Of a stretch of 64,000 nucleotides of DNA, positions 27,102 through 36,626 are shown one piece after another; within the stretch, counting starts at the first letter, position 1; the number at the start of each line of letters is the position of its first letter. Source of the DNA: Roseateles sp. YR242 (GTDB lineage Bacteria > Pseudomonadota > Gammaproteobacteria > Burkholderiales > Burkholderiaceae_C). Where the stretch lies: NCBI RefSeq assembly GCF_900109745.1, contig NZ_FOAV01000019.1, positions 1 to 64,000 on the forward strand, given 5' to 3'. The translations under genes were made by a program, and so were the position numbers. The notes below the pieces were generated by a model. It saw nothing but the letters and a program-made list of their open reading frames with translations. It had not been told where the DNA came from and did not search any database.

Positions 27102-27147
27102 GGTGACAGGGTCACCGGGTAACCAGCTGACCGGGTAACCGGGTAAC
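27102..27147. repeat. Short hairpin and CGGGTAAC repeats after the FUSC gene
   Basis: GGTGAC-AGG-GTCACC (27102-27116) forms a hairpin straight after the stop codon. It is followed by three copies of CGGGTAAC starting at 27116, 27132 and 27140. There is no T run. It may end the cyanophycin operon transcript or be simple repeat drift between convergent genes. Confidence 0.45.
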
Positions 27148-27228
27148 TGGATAGCCGGCTGACGGTGCCCGAGATGGGCGCCGCCCACGGCGGGGTCCGT
27201 TCCGTGCGGGCCCTGCGGGTTTTCAGCT

Positions 27229-27696
27229 TCAGCTCAGCGCCACCTGGATCTTGCGCGGCTGCGCACGAGCGGTCTTGGGCAGACGCACCTGCAGCACCCC
27301 GTTGCTCAACTCGGCGCTGATCTGGTCGGCGTCCAGTTCCTTGCTGAGCGTGAAGCTGCGGCGGTAGTGCTGACGGGTGACTTCCGCATGGCCTGGCCGC
27401 AGCCCGTCGGGCTGGTCCAGACGCATCTCGGCTTCGATGATCAGTTGATCACCATCCACCCGCAGGTTCAGCAGCTCACGCGGCACGCCGGGCAGGTCGG
27501 CATACAGCGTGATGCCTTGCATGTCCTCAACCACATCCACCGGGGGCACCAGCGCCTGGCCGGCACGCTGGCGAGTGGATGCCTGGGTGCCCGGTTGGGC
27601 GGAGGTGGCTGCGGCTGCCGCATTGGCGGCTGCGGCGGCATTGGCGGCCGCTGCAGGCAGGGCGGTGGTGGAGGAATGAACGGCTTGGGTGCTCAT
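27229..27696 (-). CDS. Hsp20/alpha-crystallin small heat shock protein
   Basis: A 155-residue ATP-independent holdase that binds unfolding proteins during heat or other stress. The alpha-crystallin domain (about 50-150) includes DLPGVPRELLNLRVDGDQL and FTLSKELDADQISAEL, with the conserved NGVLQVRLPK near the C-terminus. The N-terminal 40 residues are nearly all Ala/Asn/Thr low complexity, which is unusual. It lies 48 bp downstream of a second Hsp20 gene, so the two form an operon and may make hetero-oligomers. Confidence 0.93.
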   Translation of the reverse strand: MSTQAVHSSTTALPAAAANAAAAANAAAAATSAQPGTQASTRQRAGQALVPPVDVVEDMQGITLYADLPGVPRELLNLRVDGDQLIIEAEMRLDQPDGLRPGHAEVTRQHYRRSFTLSKELDADQISAELSNGVLQVRLPKTARAQPRKIQVALS

Positions 27697-27744
27697 GATG
27701 TGTGCTCTCGAAGTCAGTGGGGTCGGTGGACGCCGTGGGCGATC

Positions 27745-28218
27745 TCAATGAATGTCGATACGGCGGGGCTGGGCGGCGGCGCGGCGCTGGATGCTCACGC
27801 GCAGCACGCCATCGCGGTAGCTGGCCTTCACCTGATCCGGATCGATGTCATCCGGCAGATTCACCACACGGCGGAAACGTCCCGTGAAGCGTTCGTTCTG
27901 ATGGCGAATGGTCTTGGCCGCGCTTGCCGCCTCCGCCGCACCTGCCTCGCCAGCCGGTGCGGATGCGGCCGATGCCGCCTGGGTACGCTCGCCGGACAGG
28001 CTCAGCACCCCCCGGTCCAGGTCCACGCTGACGGTGGCCGGGTCCAGCCCCGGAGCAAAGGCATATACCTCCACCGCCTCGGGCGACAGGCCGACATTCA
28101 GTGCCGGGTAAGTGCCCTGGCCGCTGCGGCTGGGCTGGACGTCAAAGGCGTGGCTGACCTCGCGCTGCAGGCGCTCCAGGTCGTTGAACAGGTCACGGGC
28201 AAACAGACGTTGGTACAT
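27745..28218 (-). CDS. Hsp20/alpha-crystallin small heat shock protein
   Basis: 157 residues from the ATG at 28218, fixed by the strong AAGGAGG 6 bases upstream; longer frames lack such a site. It begins MYQRLFARDLFNDLERL, typical of class A bacterial Hsp20. The crystallin domain (about 45-150) has FAPGLDPATVSVDLDRGVLSL and, near the end, YRDGVLRVSIQR. A short Ala/Glu-rich insert (about 85-105) splits the domain between the GER and FTGRF segments. First gene of the two-gene Hsp20 operon; the 215-bp region upstream should hold its promoter, but I could not identify a convincing sigma-32 site. Confidence 0.93.
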   Translation of the reverse strand: MYQRLFARDLFNDLERLQREVSHAFDVQPSRSGQGTYPALNVGLSPEAVEVYAFAPGLDPATVSVDLDRGVLSLSGERTQAASAASAPAGEAGAAEAASAAKTIRHQNERFTGRFRRVVNLPDDIDPDQVKASYRDGVLRVSIQRRAAAQPRRIDIH

Positions 28219-28434
28219 AGGGGCCTCCTTCACGGACGGTGGGGGATCTGATCGGCGGCTGCGTGCCGCCATGGATCCAAGCTTTGGTCGGCCCAGGCGT
28301 TCTTCAAGATCTTGAAATCAGGGGTGGTACGCCCCCATATCGCCCGCCGATCCGCCCGTCCGCCCGTCCGCCCATCCGCGCCCCGCCGCTCCTCGCTCCT
28401 CACTCTGGCGCCATTGGCGCGCGGCTGCCCAGGC

Positions 28435-30375
28435 TCAATGGCGCCGGTCCGACCCCGGCCAGTGCTGCACCGCAAAGCGGTTCCGCCCTGCCCGCTTGGC
28501 CTCGTAGAGCGCCCGGTCCGCCAGTGCCACCAGCTCCCGTGCGGGCACCTCGGCGTCGATCACGGTCGCCACGCCGATGCTGGTGGTGACCGTCAGCCCG
28601 GCCATGGCCTCGCTGCGCACCGCCTCCAGGATCTTGGTGGCGACCTGGGCCGCCTCGTCCGGATGGTTGAGGCCCTCCAGCACCGCGATGAATTCGTCAC
28701 CCGCCAGCCGCGCCACCAGGTCGCTGGCCCGGACGCTGCGTCGCAGACAGTCCGCAAAGGCGCACAGCACCTCATCGCCAACGCTGTGGCCGTAGGTGTC
28801 GTTGATCGACTTGAATCCGTCCACGTCCAGGAACACCAGCGCCATCGCGCCGCCGTCCCGCGCCCTGCGCCGCTGGCGGGCCAGCGCCCGTTCCAGGCCA
28901 CGGTCCAGTTCCCGCCGGTTGGGCAGGCCGGTGAGCGCATCCGAACTGGCCAGTTGCGCCAGTTGCGCCTCAGCCTGCTTCATCGGCGTGATGTCGATGG
29001 ACAGGGTGTACACCCCCACCACGTGGCCGCCGGGCCCGACGTCCGGCAGGTAGATGTTGCGCAGGTGGTGCAGGCGGCCCAGCAGCGTCGACGCCACCTC
29101 AAACTCCACCCGCTCCCCCTGCAACGCCCGCATCAGATGCGGCCGGCGCTGCGCATACAGCTCCGGGCCCATCAACTGCTCCACCGTACTGCCCACGATG
29201 TGGGCGGGGTCCTGCCCCAGCCAGGTCCGTATCGTCTCGTTGACATAACGGACCCGCTGGTCCGCGTCGACGTAGGAGATCAGCACGGGCAGGTTGTCGG
29301 TCACCGCCTTCATGCGCTTTTCGCTGCGGGCCACCTCGTCGGCATGCCGCTTGCGATCAGTGATGTCCATGGAGACGGCATAAAAACCGTCCACCGCGCC
29401 AGCACGATCCTTGGCCCCGTGGCTGATCGGATGATCGGGCACAAAACACTGATGGAAGTGGCGCAGTTCCCCTGCCACCAGGAACTCGATGTCGAACTCC
29501 ACCCGCTCGCCACCCAGCACCCGCTCCACATACGGCAGCAGCAGCGCGGCGTCCTGGGGGGTATGCAGCTCCTGCATGTCCTGGCCGACAACCGCCTGAG
29601 GGTCGAAGCCAAAGACACGCCCGGCCTCGACATTGGCAAACAGCAGCCGGCCATGCCGGTCGAACTGGCCGATCATGGCCGGCACGTTGTCCGCAATGCC
29701 GCGCAAGCGGTGCTCCGAGCGTTCCGCGTCACGGGTGCGGCTGATGACCTGGGTGACCGCCAGGACCGTGAAGACGGTCAACGCGCCCAGCCCGACGAGC
29801 AGCAGCAGTTCCGCCTGCCCCGTCTCCTTCTGCAGCCTGGCATTGATCGCCCCCCGTTCGGCCTGCATGTCCGCCAGCACTTCACCGATCAGGTCGCGGA
29901 ATTCGTCCATGTGGCGCTGGCCCTGGTCGCTCATCACGAGTTCCAGGGCCTCCTCGTGCCGGCCGCTGTCGTGCAGCCGCAGCGTCTGGCCCAGCTCCTG
30001 GAGCTTGAGCAGTGCCAACTCACGGATCCGTTGCAGGCGAGGCTCGCGCAAGGGGTCGGGGTTTCGCTGCACGAGCTCGTTCAGGCGTTGCTCCAGGCCC
30101 AGCATGGCATCACGGTAGGGCTGCAGATAACTGCCCTTCTGGGTAAGCAGGTAGCCGCGCTGGCCGGTCTCCGCATTCAGCAGGTCTTGCGTCACCCGGT
30201 GCAGCTGCGGCAGGCTGCGGTTGATCCGGTCTGCACGTTGCAACAGGCTCACCGTGGTCTGGGCCCGCCAGGCCAGCAGCCCGGAAAGCACCGCGATGGC
30301 GGCCAGCGACAGCAACAGCAGCCCCACGCCGCGACCCATCATGGTGCGCAGGGTGATGTCGGGAGAAGATCGCAT
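28435..30375 (-). CDS. Diguanylate cyclase with CHASE3 and two PAS domains
   Basis: A 646-residue membrane sensor from the ATG at 30375. A membrane helix (about 15-37), a CHASE3 extracytoplasmic helical domain (about 40-185, with the hallmark ETGQRGYLLTQ), a second helix (about 187-208), two PAS domains (about 225-470) and a GGDEF domain complete it. The active-site motif is AGDEF instead of GGDEF (about 556-560), with an RxxD inhibitory site (RASD) five residues before it. AGDEF is found in some active cyclases, so activity is likely but not assured. There is no clear Shine-Dalgarno at the chosen start. Divergent from ltrA. Confidence 0.92.
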   Translation of the reverse strand: MRSSPDITLRTMMGRGVGLLLLSLAAIAVLSGLLAWRAQTTVSLLQRADRINRSLPQLHRVTQDLLNAETGQRGYLLTQKGSYLQPYRDAMLGLEQRLNELVQRNPDPLREPRLQRIRELALLKLQELGQTLRLHDSGRHEEALELVMSDQGQRHMDEFRDLIGEVLADMQAERGAINARLQKETGQAELLLLVGLGALTVFTVLAVTQVISRTRDAERSEHRLRGIADNVPAMIGQFDRHGRLLFANVEAGRVFGFDPQAVVGQDMQELHTPQDAALLLPYVERVLGGERVEFDIEFLVAGELRHFHQCFVPDHPISHGAKDRAGAVDGFYAVSMDITDRKRHADEVARSEKRMKAVTDNLPVLISYVDADQRVRYVNETIRTWLGQDPAHIVGSTVEQLMGPELYAQRRPHLMRALQGERVEFEVASTLLGRLHHLRNIYLPDVGPGGHVVGVYTLSIDITPMKQAEAQLAQLASSDALTGLPNRRELDRGLERALARQRRRARDGGAMALVFLDVDGFKSINDTYGHSVGDEVLCAFADCLRRSVRASDLVARLAGDEFIAVLEGLNHPDEAAQVATKILEAVRSEAMAGLTVTTSIGVATVIDAEVPARELVALADRALYEAKRAGRNRFAVQHWPGSDRRH

Positions 30376-30513
30376 GAAGTCGCGGGCTCGATGCGTGGCG
30401 TCATGCCTCGCGCGGGCAATTATCAGTGCCGCGTTGTTGCCCCCGTCAAGGCCGTCCCCCGTTGTGCGGGACACAGACACCCCTGCGGTATTTGCAACAA
30501 GGACCCCGCCCCA

Positions 30514-31782
30514 ATGGCGGACGCGCGACCGGCGCAGCACGCCTACAGTCCGCCCATGCACCCCTCTTTGCACACGCTCAGGCCCTCCCACCGCCCCTCG
30601 CTGCTCCGTGCGCCGGACCCGCAAGGCCACGCCAAGGTCAGCTTTGCCGAGCTGTTCTTCGACCTGGTGTTCGTGTTTGCCGTCACCCAGCTCTCCCATC
30701 GCCTGATCGGCCATTTCTCGCTGGCGGGCGTGGCGCAGACCCTGTTCCTGATGCTGGCGGTCTGGTGGGTCTGGGTGTTCACCTCCTGGGTGACCAACTG
30801 GCTGGACCCGGACCTCACGCCGGTGCGGGCCTGCCTGTTCCTGTTCATGCTGCTCGGGCTGATGATGTCCGGCGCGATCCCCGACGCCTTCGACGACCGC
30901 GCCCTGATGTTTGCCGGCAGCTACACCGCCATCCAGGTGGGGCGCACGGTGTTCTTCCTCTGGGCCGCACGTGGGGGCCATGCCTCGCTGGTGCGCAATT
31001 TCCAGCGCATGCTGGTCTGGCTGGCCACCAGTGCCGTGTTGTGGTGGTGCGGCGCGCTGGAAGAGACCTGGCGCCTGCCCTGCTGGGTGGCGGCACTGTC
31101 CCTGGAATATGTGGCACCTTCACTGGGCTTTGCCGTGCCGGGGCTGGGCCGCTCCGCCACGTCCGACTGGAACGTCTCAGGCGGGCATCTGGCCGAGCGC
31201 TGCGCGCTGTTCGTGATCATTGCGCTGGGGGAATCGCTGCTGGTGACCGGCGCGACGTTTTCCGCGCATGCCATCACCGCCGCATCGGCGCTGGCCTTCG
31301 TGGTGGCCTTCGCCGGCAGCCTGGCCTTGTGGTGGCTGTACTTCGACACGACCAATGAGTTCGCCACCGGCCGCATCGCCCACAGCCAGGACCCCGGCCG
31401 ACTGGCCCGTCTGAGCTACACCTACCTGCACCTGCTGATCGTGGCCGGCATCATCGTCAATGCGGCGGGTGACGAGTTCGTGCTGGCCCATCCGCTGGGA
31501 CACACCTCGCTGCAGACCGCCGTCTGCGTGCTGGGCGGCTTCGGGCTCTACATCCTGGGGGTGGGGCTGTTCAAGTGGTCGGTGATGGGGCGGTGGCCGT
31601 GGTCACATGCGGTGGCCATTGGCTCACTGGCGGTGGCGAGCCCGTGGGTGCAGGCCTGGCCGCCAGTGCTGACCAGTGCGTTTGCCTGTCTGGTCCTGGT
31701 CATCCTGGCCGCATGGGAACGCCACACGCGTGCGGCATGCGTGCCGCAGGTGCCGGTGGCAAGGACGCCACCGGTTGCTTGA
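30514..31782 (+). CDS. ltrA: Low temperature requirement protein A (LtrA family)
   Basis: A polytopic membrane protein of about 422 residues, with the family hallmark near the N-terminus: KVSFAELFFDLVFVFAV. About twelve hydrophobic segments follow, including the late conserved ERCALFVIIALGESLLV and the FDTTNE segment. The family was named from Listeria low-temperature growth, but its molecular role is not known. ATG at 30514 is used because AAGGA lies 10 bases before it; ATG at 30556 would shorten it by 14 residues. It stands alone and ends 41 bp before the convergent outer-membrane efflux gene. Confidence 0.88.
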   Translation: MADARPAQHAYSPPMHPSLHTLRPSHRPSLLRAPDPQGHAKVSFAELFFDLVFVFAVTQLSHRLIGHFSLAGVAQTLFLMLAVWWVWVFTSWVTNWLDPDLTPVRACLFLFMLLGLMMSGAIPDAFDDRALMFAGSYTAIQVGRTVFFLWAARGGHASLVRNFQRMLVWLATSAVLWWCGALEETWRLPCWVAALSLEYVAPSLGFAVPGLGRSATSDWNVSGGHLAERCALFVIIALGESLLVTGATFSAHAITAASALAFVVAFAGSLALWWLYFDTTNEFATGRIAHSQDPGRLARLSYTYLHLLIVAGIIVNAAGDEFVLAHPLGHTSLQTAVCVLGGFGLYILGVGLFKWSVMGRWPWSHAVAIGSLAVASPWVQAWPPVLTSAFACLVLVILAAWERHTRAACVPQVPVARTPPVA

Positions 31783-31823
31783 GGAAATCGGCAGAAGGGC
31801 CGCGGGTCGCCGCCCTCCTGCGT

Positions 31824-33236
31824 TCAGGCCGCCGGTGTCCAGCCGCCGCCCAGCGCCTTCACCAGCCCCACGGTGGCCTGGTACTGCAAGGCCTGCACCT
31901 GCAGCGCCACACGCCGGTTGCGCAGTTCGCTGCGGCGAGCGTCCAGCAGGTCCAGCTGGCTGATGAAGCCATTGCGGTAGCGTGAGTCCGACAGGGCGGT
32001 GGCACGCGCGGCGGATTCCACTGCCTGGGCCTGCACCTCGGCCTGGCGCGACAGCAGCTGCAGCCCGCTCAGGCTGTCTTCCACTTCACGCAGGGCCTGC
32101 AGCAGCTGCTGGCGGTAACCCGCCATCGCCAGGTCCAGGCCCGCCTCGGCGGATTCGATGCCGGCCTTGCGGCGGCCACCATCGAACAGCGGCAGCGACA
32201 GCAGCGCATCCACCGACCAGGCACGGGCCGACCAGCGGAACACATCGCTCAGCTCGGGCGAGGCGTAGCCGCCGGTGGCGGTCAGCGTGAGGCTGGGGAA
32301 CCAGGCCGCCTGGGCCACGCCCACGCGGGACTGGGCCGCCAGCAGGCTGCGCTGGGCCGCCGCCACGTCGGGACGGCGGGCCAGCACGGCGCTGGGCAGG
32401 CCGGCCGGGATGGCGGGCAGCGGCGAAAGCGTCTGGTCCTCGGCGAGCGAGAAGCCCGAAGCCGGCTCACCCAACAGCACCGCGAGCGCGTTCTCCAGCT
32501 CCGCACGGCGGCGGTCCAGTGCCACGGCTTCGGCTTCGGTGGAGGCCACTTCCGTCTGCACGCGGGCCAGGTCCAGCTCGGCCACATCGCCCGCCTGGTA
32601 GCGGCGCTGGGTCAACGCGAGCGTTTCGCGGTAGGCCGTCACGGTGTCACGCACCAGTCGGCGTTCCAGGTCGGTGAAGCGCAGCGACAGATAGGTCTGC
32701 GCCACGTCGGCCTGCACCATCAGGCGCGTGCTCTGCAGCAGCGCTTCACGGGCCTGGGTGTCCAGTTGGGCGGCACGGCTGGCCTGCGAGAGGCGCCCGG
32801 TGATGTCCGCTTCCCAGCTGGCGTTCAGGCCGGCGCTGTAGACCGGCGTGAGCGCGGGGCCCTGGCCGGCCGTGGTGCCACGGTAGGCACCGGCCGAGGC
32901 GCCCAGCTGCGGCAGCCGGTCAGCATCGGCGCTGCGCGACAAGGCCCGGGCCTGTGCCAGCCGCGCGGCGGCCGATTGCAGGTCGGTGTTGTTGCGCAGT
33001 GCGCGCTGCACCAGGTCGTTCAAGCGGGCGTCACCAAAGGCGAGCCACCAGTCGCCACGTGGTTCGGCATCGGCCGGCGGCACCACGGCCCAGTGACCGT
33101 CGGCCACCGCAGCACTGGACTGCCCGGCCTTGAAGGCGGTGGGCGTGGCCGGCAGGCGCGACTCGTCGATCGGGGGCGGCGTCGCGCAACCGGCCAGCAC
33201 CAGCGCGGCCAGCAGCGTTGTCATCATCAGTTTCAT
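31824..33236 (-). CDS. Outer-membrane efflux lipoprotein (OprM/NodT family)
   Basis: 470 residues from the ATG at 33236 (AAGGAT about 8 bases upstream). The lipoprotein signal peptide ends in the lipobox LAGC at C17. Two structural repeats follow (about 55-260 and 265-465), each with the long coiled helices of the TolC fold. QRYQAGDVAELDLARVQTE in repeat one and SRYRNGFISQLDLLDARR in repeat two are typical. It forms the trimeric outer-membrane duct of the RND pump. It starts 37 bp after the RND permease stop, the last gene of a three-gene operon. Confidence 0.95.
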   Translation of the reverse strand: MKLMMTTLLAALVLAGCATPPPIDESRLPATPTAFKAGQSSAAVADGHWAVVPPADAEPRGDWWLAFGDARLNDLVQRALRNNTDLQSAAARLAQARALSRSADADRLPQLGASAGAYRGTTAGQGPALTPVYSAGLNASWEADITGRLSQASRAAQLDTQAREALLQSTRLMVQADVAQTYLSLRFTDLERRLVRDTVTAYRETLALTQRRYQAGDVAELDLARVQTEVASTEAEAVALDRRRAELENALAVLLGEPASGFSLAEDQTLSPLPAIPAGLPSAVLARRPDVAAAQRSLLAAQSRVGVAQAAWFPSLTLTATGGYASPELSDVFRWSARAWSVDALLSLPLFDGGRRKAGIESAEAGLDLAMAGYRQQLLQALREVEDSLSGLQLLSRQAEVQAQAVESAARATALSDSRYRNGFISQLDLLDARRSELRNRRVALQVQALQYQATVGLVKALGGGWTPAA

Positions 33237-33273
33237 GGCAATGATCCTTGTCTTTCTTGGCGCGAGGCTCGCT

Positions 33274-36200
33274 TCATTCGTGGTCATGACGCGGGGCGGC
33301 CGGGTGCGGATGGGCACCGGCACCACCACCAAAGTCATGTCCCGCGCCCTGCTCGGGCTGGGCAAAGGCCTCGATATGCGGCGTCTCGCCATGCTGCTTG
33401 AGCGGACGGTTGCCGGAGAGGCGGCGCATCAGCACATAGAACACCGGCGTCAGGAACAGGCCAAAGGCCGTCACGCCGATCATCCCGGCGAACACCGCCA
33501 CACCCATGGCGTTGCGCATCTCGGCACCAGCGCCATGCGCCAGCACCAGGGGCAGCACACCCATCACAAAGGCCATGGAGGTCATCAGGATGGGGCGCAG
33601 GCGCAGGCGGCTGGCTTCGATGGCGGCCTGCAGCGGGCTGCGGCCGGCAAATTCCAGCTCCCGGGCGAACTCCACGATCAGGATGGCGTTCTTCGCAGAC
33701 AGCCCCACCAGCACGATCAAACCGATCTGGGTGAAGACGTTGTTGTCCCCATGGCTGAGCCACACCCCGGTCATCGCGGCCAGCAGGCCCATCGGCACGA
33801 TCAGGATGATGGCCACCGGCAATGCCAGGCTTTCATACTGGGCGGCCAGCACCAGGAACACCAGCAGGATGGCCAGCGGGAACACCCACAGGGCGGAGTT
33901 GCCGGCCAGGATTTCCTGGTAGGTCAGCTCGGTCCATTCATAGCTGATGCCAGGGGGCAGCGTTTCAGCAGCAATGCGAGCGATCGCGGCCTGCGCCTGG
34001 CCGGTCGAGAAGCCGGGCGCGGGGCTGCCGTTGATGTCGGCGGAGAGGAAGCCGTTGTAGCGCATGGCACGTTCCGGGCCGAAGCTCGGTTCGACCTTCA
34101 TCAGCGCGGAAAGCGGCACCATCTCGCCGGAGGCGGAACGCACCTTCAGCTGGCCGATGTCCTCGGCACGGGCACGGTAGGGCGCATCCGCCTGCACACG
34201 CACGGTGTAGGTGCGGCCGAACTTGTTGAAGTCGTTCACATACAGGCTACCGAGGTAGATCTGCATGGTGTCAAACACGTCGGTCACCGCCACGCCGAGC
34301 TGGCGTGCCTTGGTCCGGTCCAGGTCCGCATAGAGCTGGGGCACGTTCACCTGGTAGCTGGTGAACAGGCCGGCCACCTCCGGCGTCTGCGCGGCTTTGG
34401 CCATGAAGGCCTTGACCGCACCGTCCAGCGCCTCGTAGCCGAGGCCGCCACGGTCTTCCAGCTGCAGCTTGAAGCCGCCGGTCGTGCCCAGGCCCTGCAC
34501 CGGCGGGGGCGGGAACATCACCACAAAGGCGTCCTGGATCTGGCCGAACTGGGCATTCAGGTTGCCCGCGATCTCGCCCGCGGAGAGTCCCTTGCCAGTG
34601 CGCTCGTCGAAGGACTTGAGCGATGCGAAGACGATGCCTGAGTTGGAACTGTTGGTGAACCCGTTGATCGACAGGCCGGGGAAGGCGATGGCGTGGTCGA
34701 TCCCCGGCGTCTTCAGCGTGATGTCGCTCATGCGACGGATCACGTCCTCGGTGCGGTCCAGCGTGGCACCGTCCGGCAGTTGCGCGAAGCCGATGAGGTA
34801 TTGCTTGTCCTGCGCCGGCACGAAGCCACCGGGCACGGCCTTGAACAGGCCCACGGTCAGCGCCACCAGGGCGGCGTAAAGCACCAGCATGATCGCCTTG
34901 CGGGAGATCACGCGGGCGACACCACCGCTGTAGGCCTTGGCACCGCGGTTGAACAGGCGGTTGAAGGCCCCGAAGAAGCGGCCCAGGACACGGTCCATGC
35001 CGCGGGTCAGCGCATCCTTGGGTTCATCATGGCCCTTGAGCAGCATCGCGGCCAGCGCAGGCGACAGGGTCAGCGAGTTCACCGCGGAGATCACGGTGGA
35101 GATGGCGATGGTCAGCGCGAACTGGCGGTAGAACTGCCCCGTCAGGCCGGTGATGAAGGCCAGCGGCACAAACACCGCCACCAGCACCAGGGCGATGGCG
35201 ATGATGGGGCCGGACACTTCCTGCATGGCGCGGTAGGTCGCGGCGCGCGGGCTCAGCCCCGCCTCGATGTTGCGCTCCACGTTCTCCACCACCACGATGG
35301 CGTCGTCCACCACGATGCCGATGGCCAGCACCAGGCCGAACAGCGACAGCGCGTTGATCGAGAAGCCGAAGGCATGCATCACCGCGAAGGTACCGATGAT
35401 GGACACCGGCACGGCCAGCAGCGGGATGATGGAAGCGCGCCAGGTCTGCAGGAACAGGATCACCACCAGCACCACGAGAGCCACGGCCTCCAGCAGCGTG
35501 TGCACCACGGACTCGATCGAGGCCCGCACGAATTGCGTCGGGTCATAGACAATTTCGTAGTTCACGCCTTCCGGCATGCTCTTCTTCAGCTCCGCCATCG
35601 TGGCACGCACGTTGTCGGAGATCTCGATGGCGTTGGAGCCGGGCGCCTGGAAGATCGGGATGGCCACGGCGGACTTGTTGTCCAGCAGCGAGCGCAGCGC
35701 GTATTCCGCCGCACCCAGCTCGATGCGACCGAGGTCGCGCAGGCGGGTGACCTGACCGTTGGCACCGGTCTTGACGATGATGTCGGCGAACTCGTCTTCG
35801 TTCTTGAGGCGGCCCTGCGCATTGACGGGCAGTTGCAGATCAATGCCCTGCAGGCCGGGCGACGCGCCCACCACACCGGCGGCGGCCTGCACGTTCTGCT
35901 CGCGGATGGCCTGCACCACGTCATTGGCGCTCAGGCCATGCTCGGCCACCTTCTGCGGGTCCAGCCAGACGCGCATGGAATAGTCGCCGGAGCCGAACAG
36001 CTGCACCTGGCCCACGCCCGGGATGCGGGCCAGCCGGTCCTTGACGTTGAGCACCGCGTAGTTGCGCAGGTAGGTCATGTCGTACCGGTCATTCGGCGAG
36101 AGCAAGTGCACGACCATGGTCAGGTCGGGGCTGCTCTTGACCGTGGTCAGGCCGAGACGGCGCACTTCTTCCGGCAGGCGCGGCTCGGCTTGCGAGACGC

Positions 36201-36534
36201 GGTTCTGCACCAGCTGCTGCGCCTTGTCCGGGTCGGTGCCCAGCTTGAAGGTGACGGTCAGCGTCATGTTGCCGTCGGTGTTGGCCTGGCTGCCCATGTA
36301 GAGCATGCCTTCCACACCGTTGATGGCTTCTTCCAGCGGCGTGGCCACCGCTTCGGCAATCACCTTCGGGTTGGCGCCGGGGTATTGGGCGCGCACCACC
36401 ACCTGCGGCGGCACCACTTCCGGATATTCGGAGATGGGCAGGACCCGCAGGGCCAGCAGCCCCGCGACGAAGATCAGCACCGACAGCACACCCGCGAAGA
36501 TCGGGCGGTCGATGAAGAATTTGGAGAGATTCAT
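33274..36534 (-). CDS. RND multidrug efflux permease (HAE1, AcrB/MexB family)
   Basis: A 1086-residue inner-membrane proton/drug antiporter with twelve membrane helices and two large periplasmic loops. The start MNLSKFFIDRPIFAGVLSV is typical, and the helix-4 proton relay pair is present (IGIVVDDAIVVVENVERN). It is about 40 residues longer than AcrB: the C-terminal tail is rich in Gly, Pro and His (seven His among the last 40 residues, ending RHDHE), which is unusual and might bind metal. It lies between the outer-membrane factor and the fusion protein genes, 92 bp after the latter. Confidence 0.96.
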   Translation of the reverse strand: MNLSKFFIDRPIFAGVLSVLIFVAGLLALRVLPISEYPEVVPPQVVVRAQYPGANPKVIAEAVATPLEEAINGVEGMLYMGSQANTDGNMTLTVTFKLGTDPDKAQQLVQNRVSQAEPRLPEEVRRLGLTTVKSSPDLTMVVHLLSPNDRYDMTYLRNYAVLNVKDRLARIPGVGQVQLFGSGDYSMRVWLDPQKVAEHGLSANDVVQAIREQNVQAAAGVVGASPGLQGIDLQLPVNAQGRLKNEDEFADIIVKTGANGQVTRLRDLGRIELGAAEYALRSLLDNKSAVAIPIFQAPGSNAIEISDNVRATMAELKKSMPEGVNYEIVYDPTQFVRASIESVVHTLLEAVALVVLVVILFLQTWRASIIPLLAVPVSIIGTFAVMHAFGFSINALSLFGLVLAIGIVVDDAIVVVENVERNIEAGLSPRAATYRAMQEVSGPIIAIALVLVAVFVPLAFITGLTGQFYRQFALTIAISTVISAVNSLTLSPALAAMLLKGHDEPKDALTRGMDRVLGRFFGAFNRLFNRGAKAYSGGVARVISRKAIMLVLYAALVALTVGLFKAVPGGFVPAQDKQYLIGFAQLPDGATLDRTEDVIRRMSDITLKTPGIDHAIAFPGLSINGFTNSSNSGIVFASLKSFDERTGKGLSAGEIAGNLNAQFGQIQDAFVVMFPPPPVQGLGTTGGFKLQLEDRGGLGYEALDGAVKAFMAKAAQTPEVAGLFTSYQVNVPQLYADLDRTKARQLGVAVTDVFDTMQIYLGSLYVNDFNKFGRTYTVRVQADAPYRARAEDIGQLKVRSASGEMVPLSALMKVEPSFGPERAMRYNGFLSADINGSPAPGFSTGQAQAAIARIAAETLPPGISYEWTELTYQEILAGNSALWVFPLAILLVFLVLAAQYESLALPVAIILIVPMGLLAAMTGVWLSHGDNNVFTQIGLIVLVGLSAKNAILIVEFARELEFAGRSPLQAAIEASRLRLRPILMTSMAFVMGVLPLVLAHGAGAEMRNAMGVAVFAGMIGVTAFGLFLTPVFYVLMRRLSGNRPLKQHGETPHIEAFAQPEQGAGHDFGGGAGAHPHPAAPRHDHE

Positions 36535-36626
36535 GGCAGTCTTTCTTGGCGACTGTGTTGAACAACCGGGACATGGCTGACGCTGGCGCGTCCCTTCAGG
36601 ACGGCGCCGCGCCGGTCACCGGAAGA

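Noticed and set aside
27102..27147. Possible CRISPR-like or REP array
   Set aside because: Units are only 8-9 bp, irregularly spaced and without spacers; it is a short simple repeat.
28312..30513. N-terminal extension of about 730 codons in frame with LtrA
   Set aside because: It is antisense to the CHASE3/PAS/GGDEF gene and has no membrane or family features; LtrA homology begins only after 30514.
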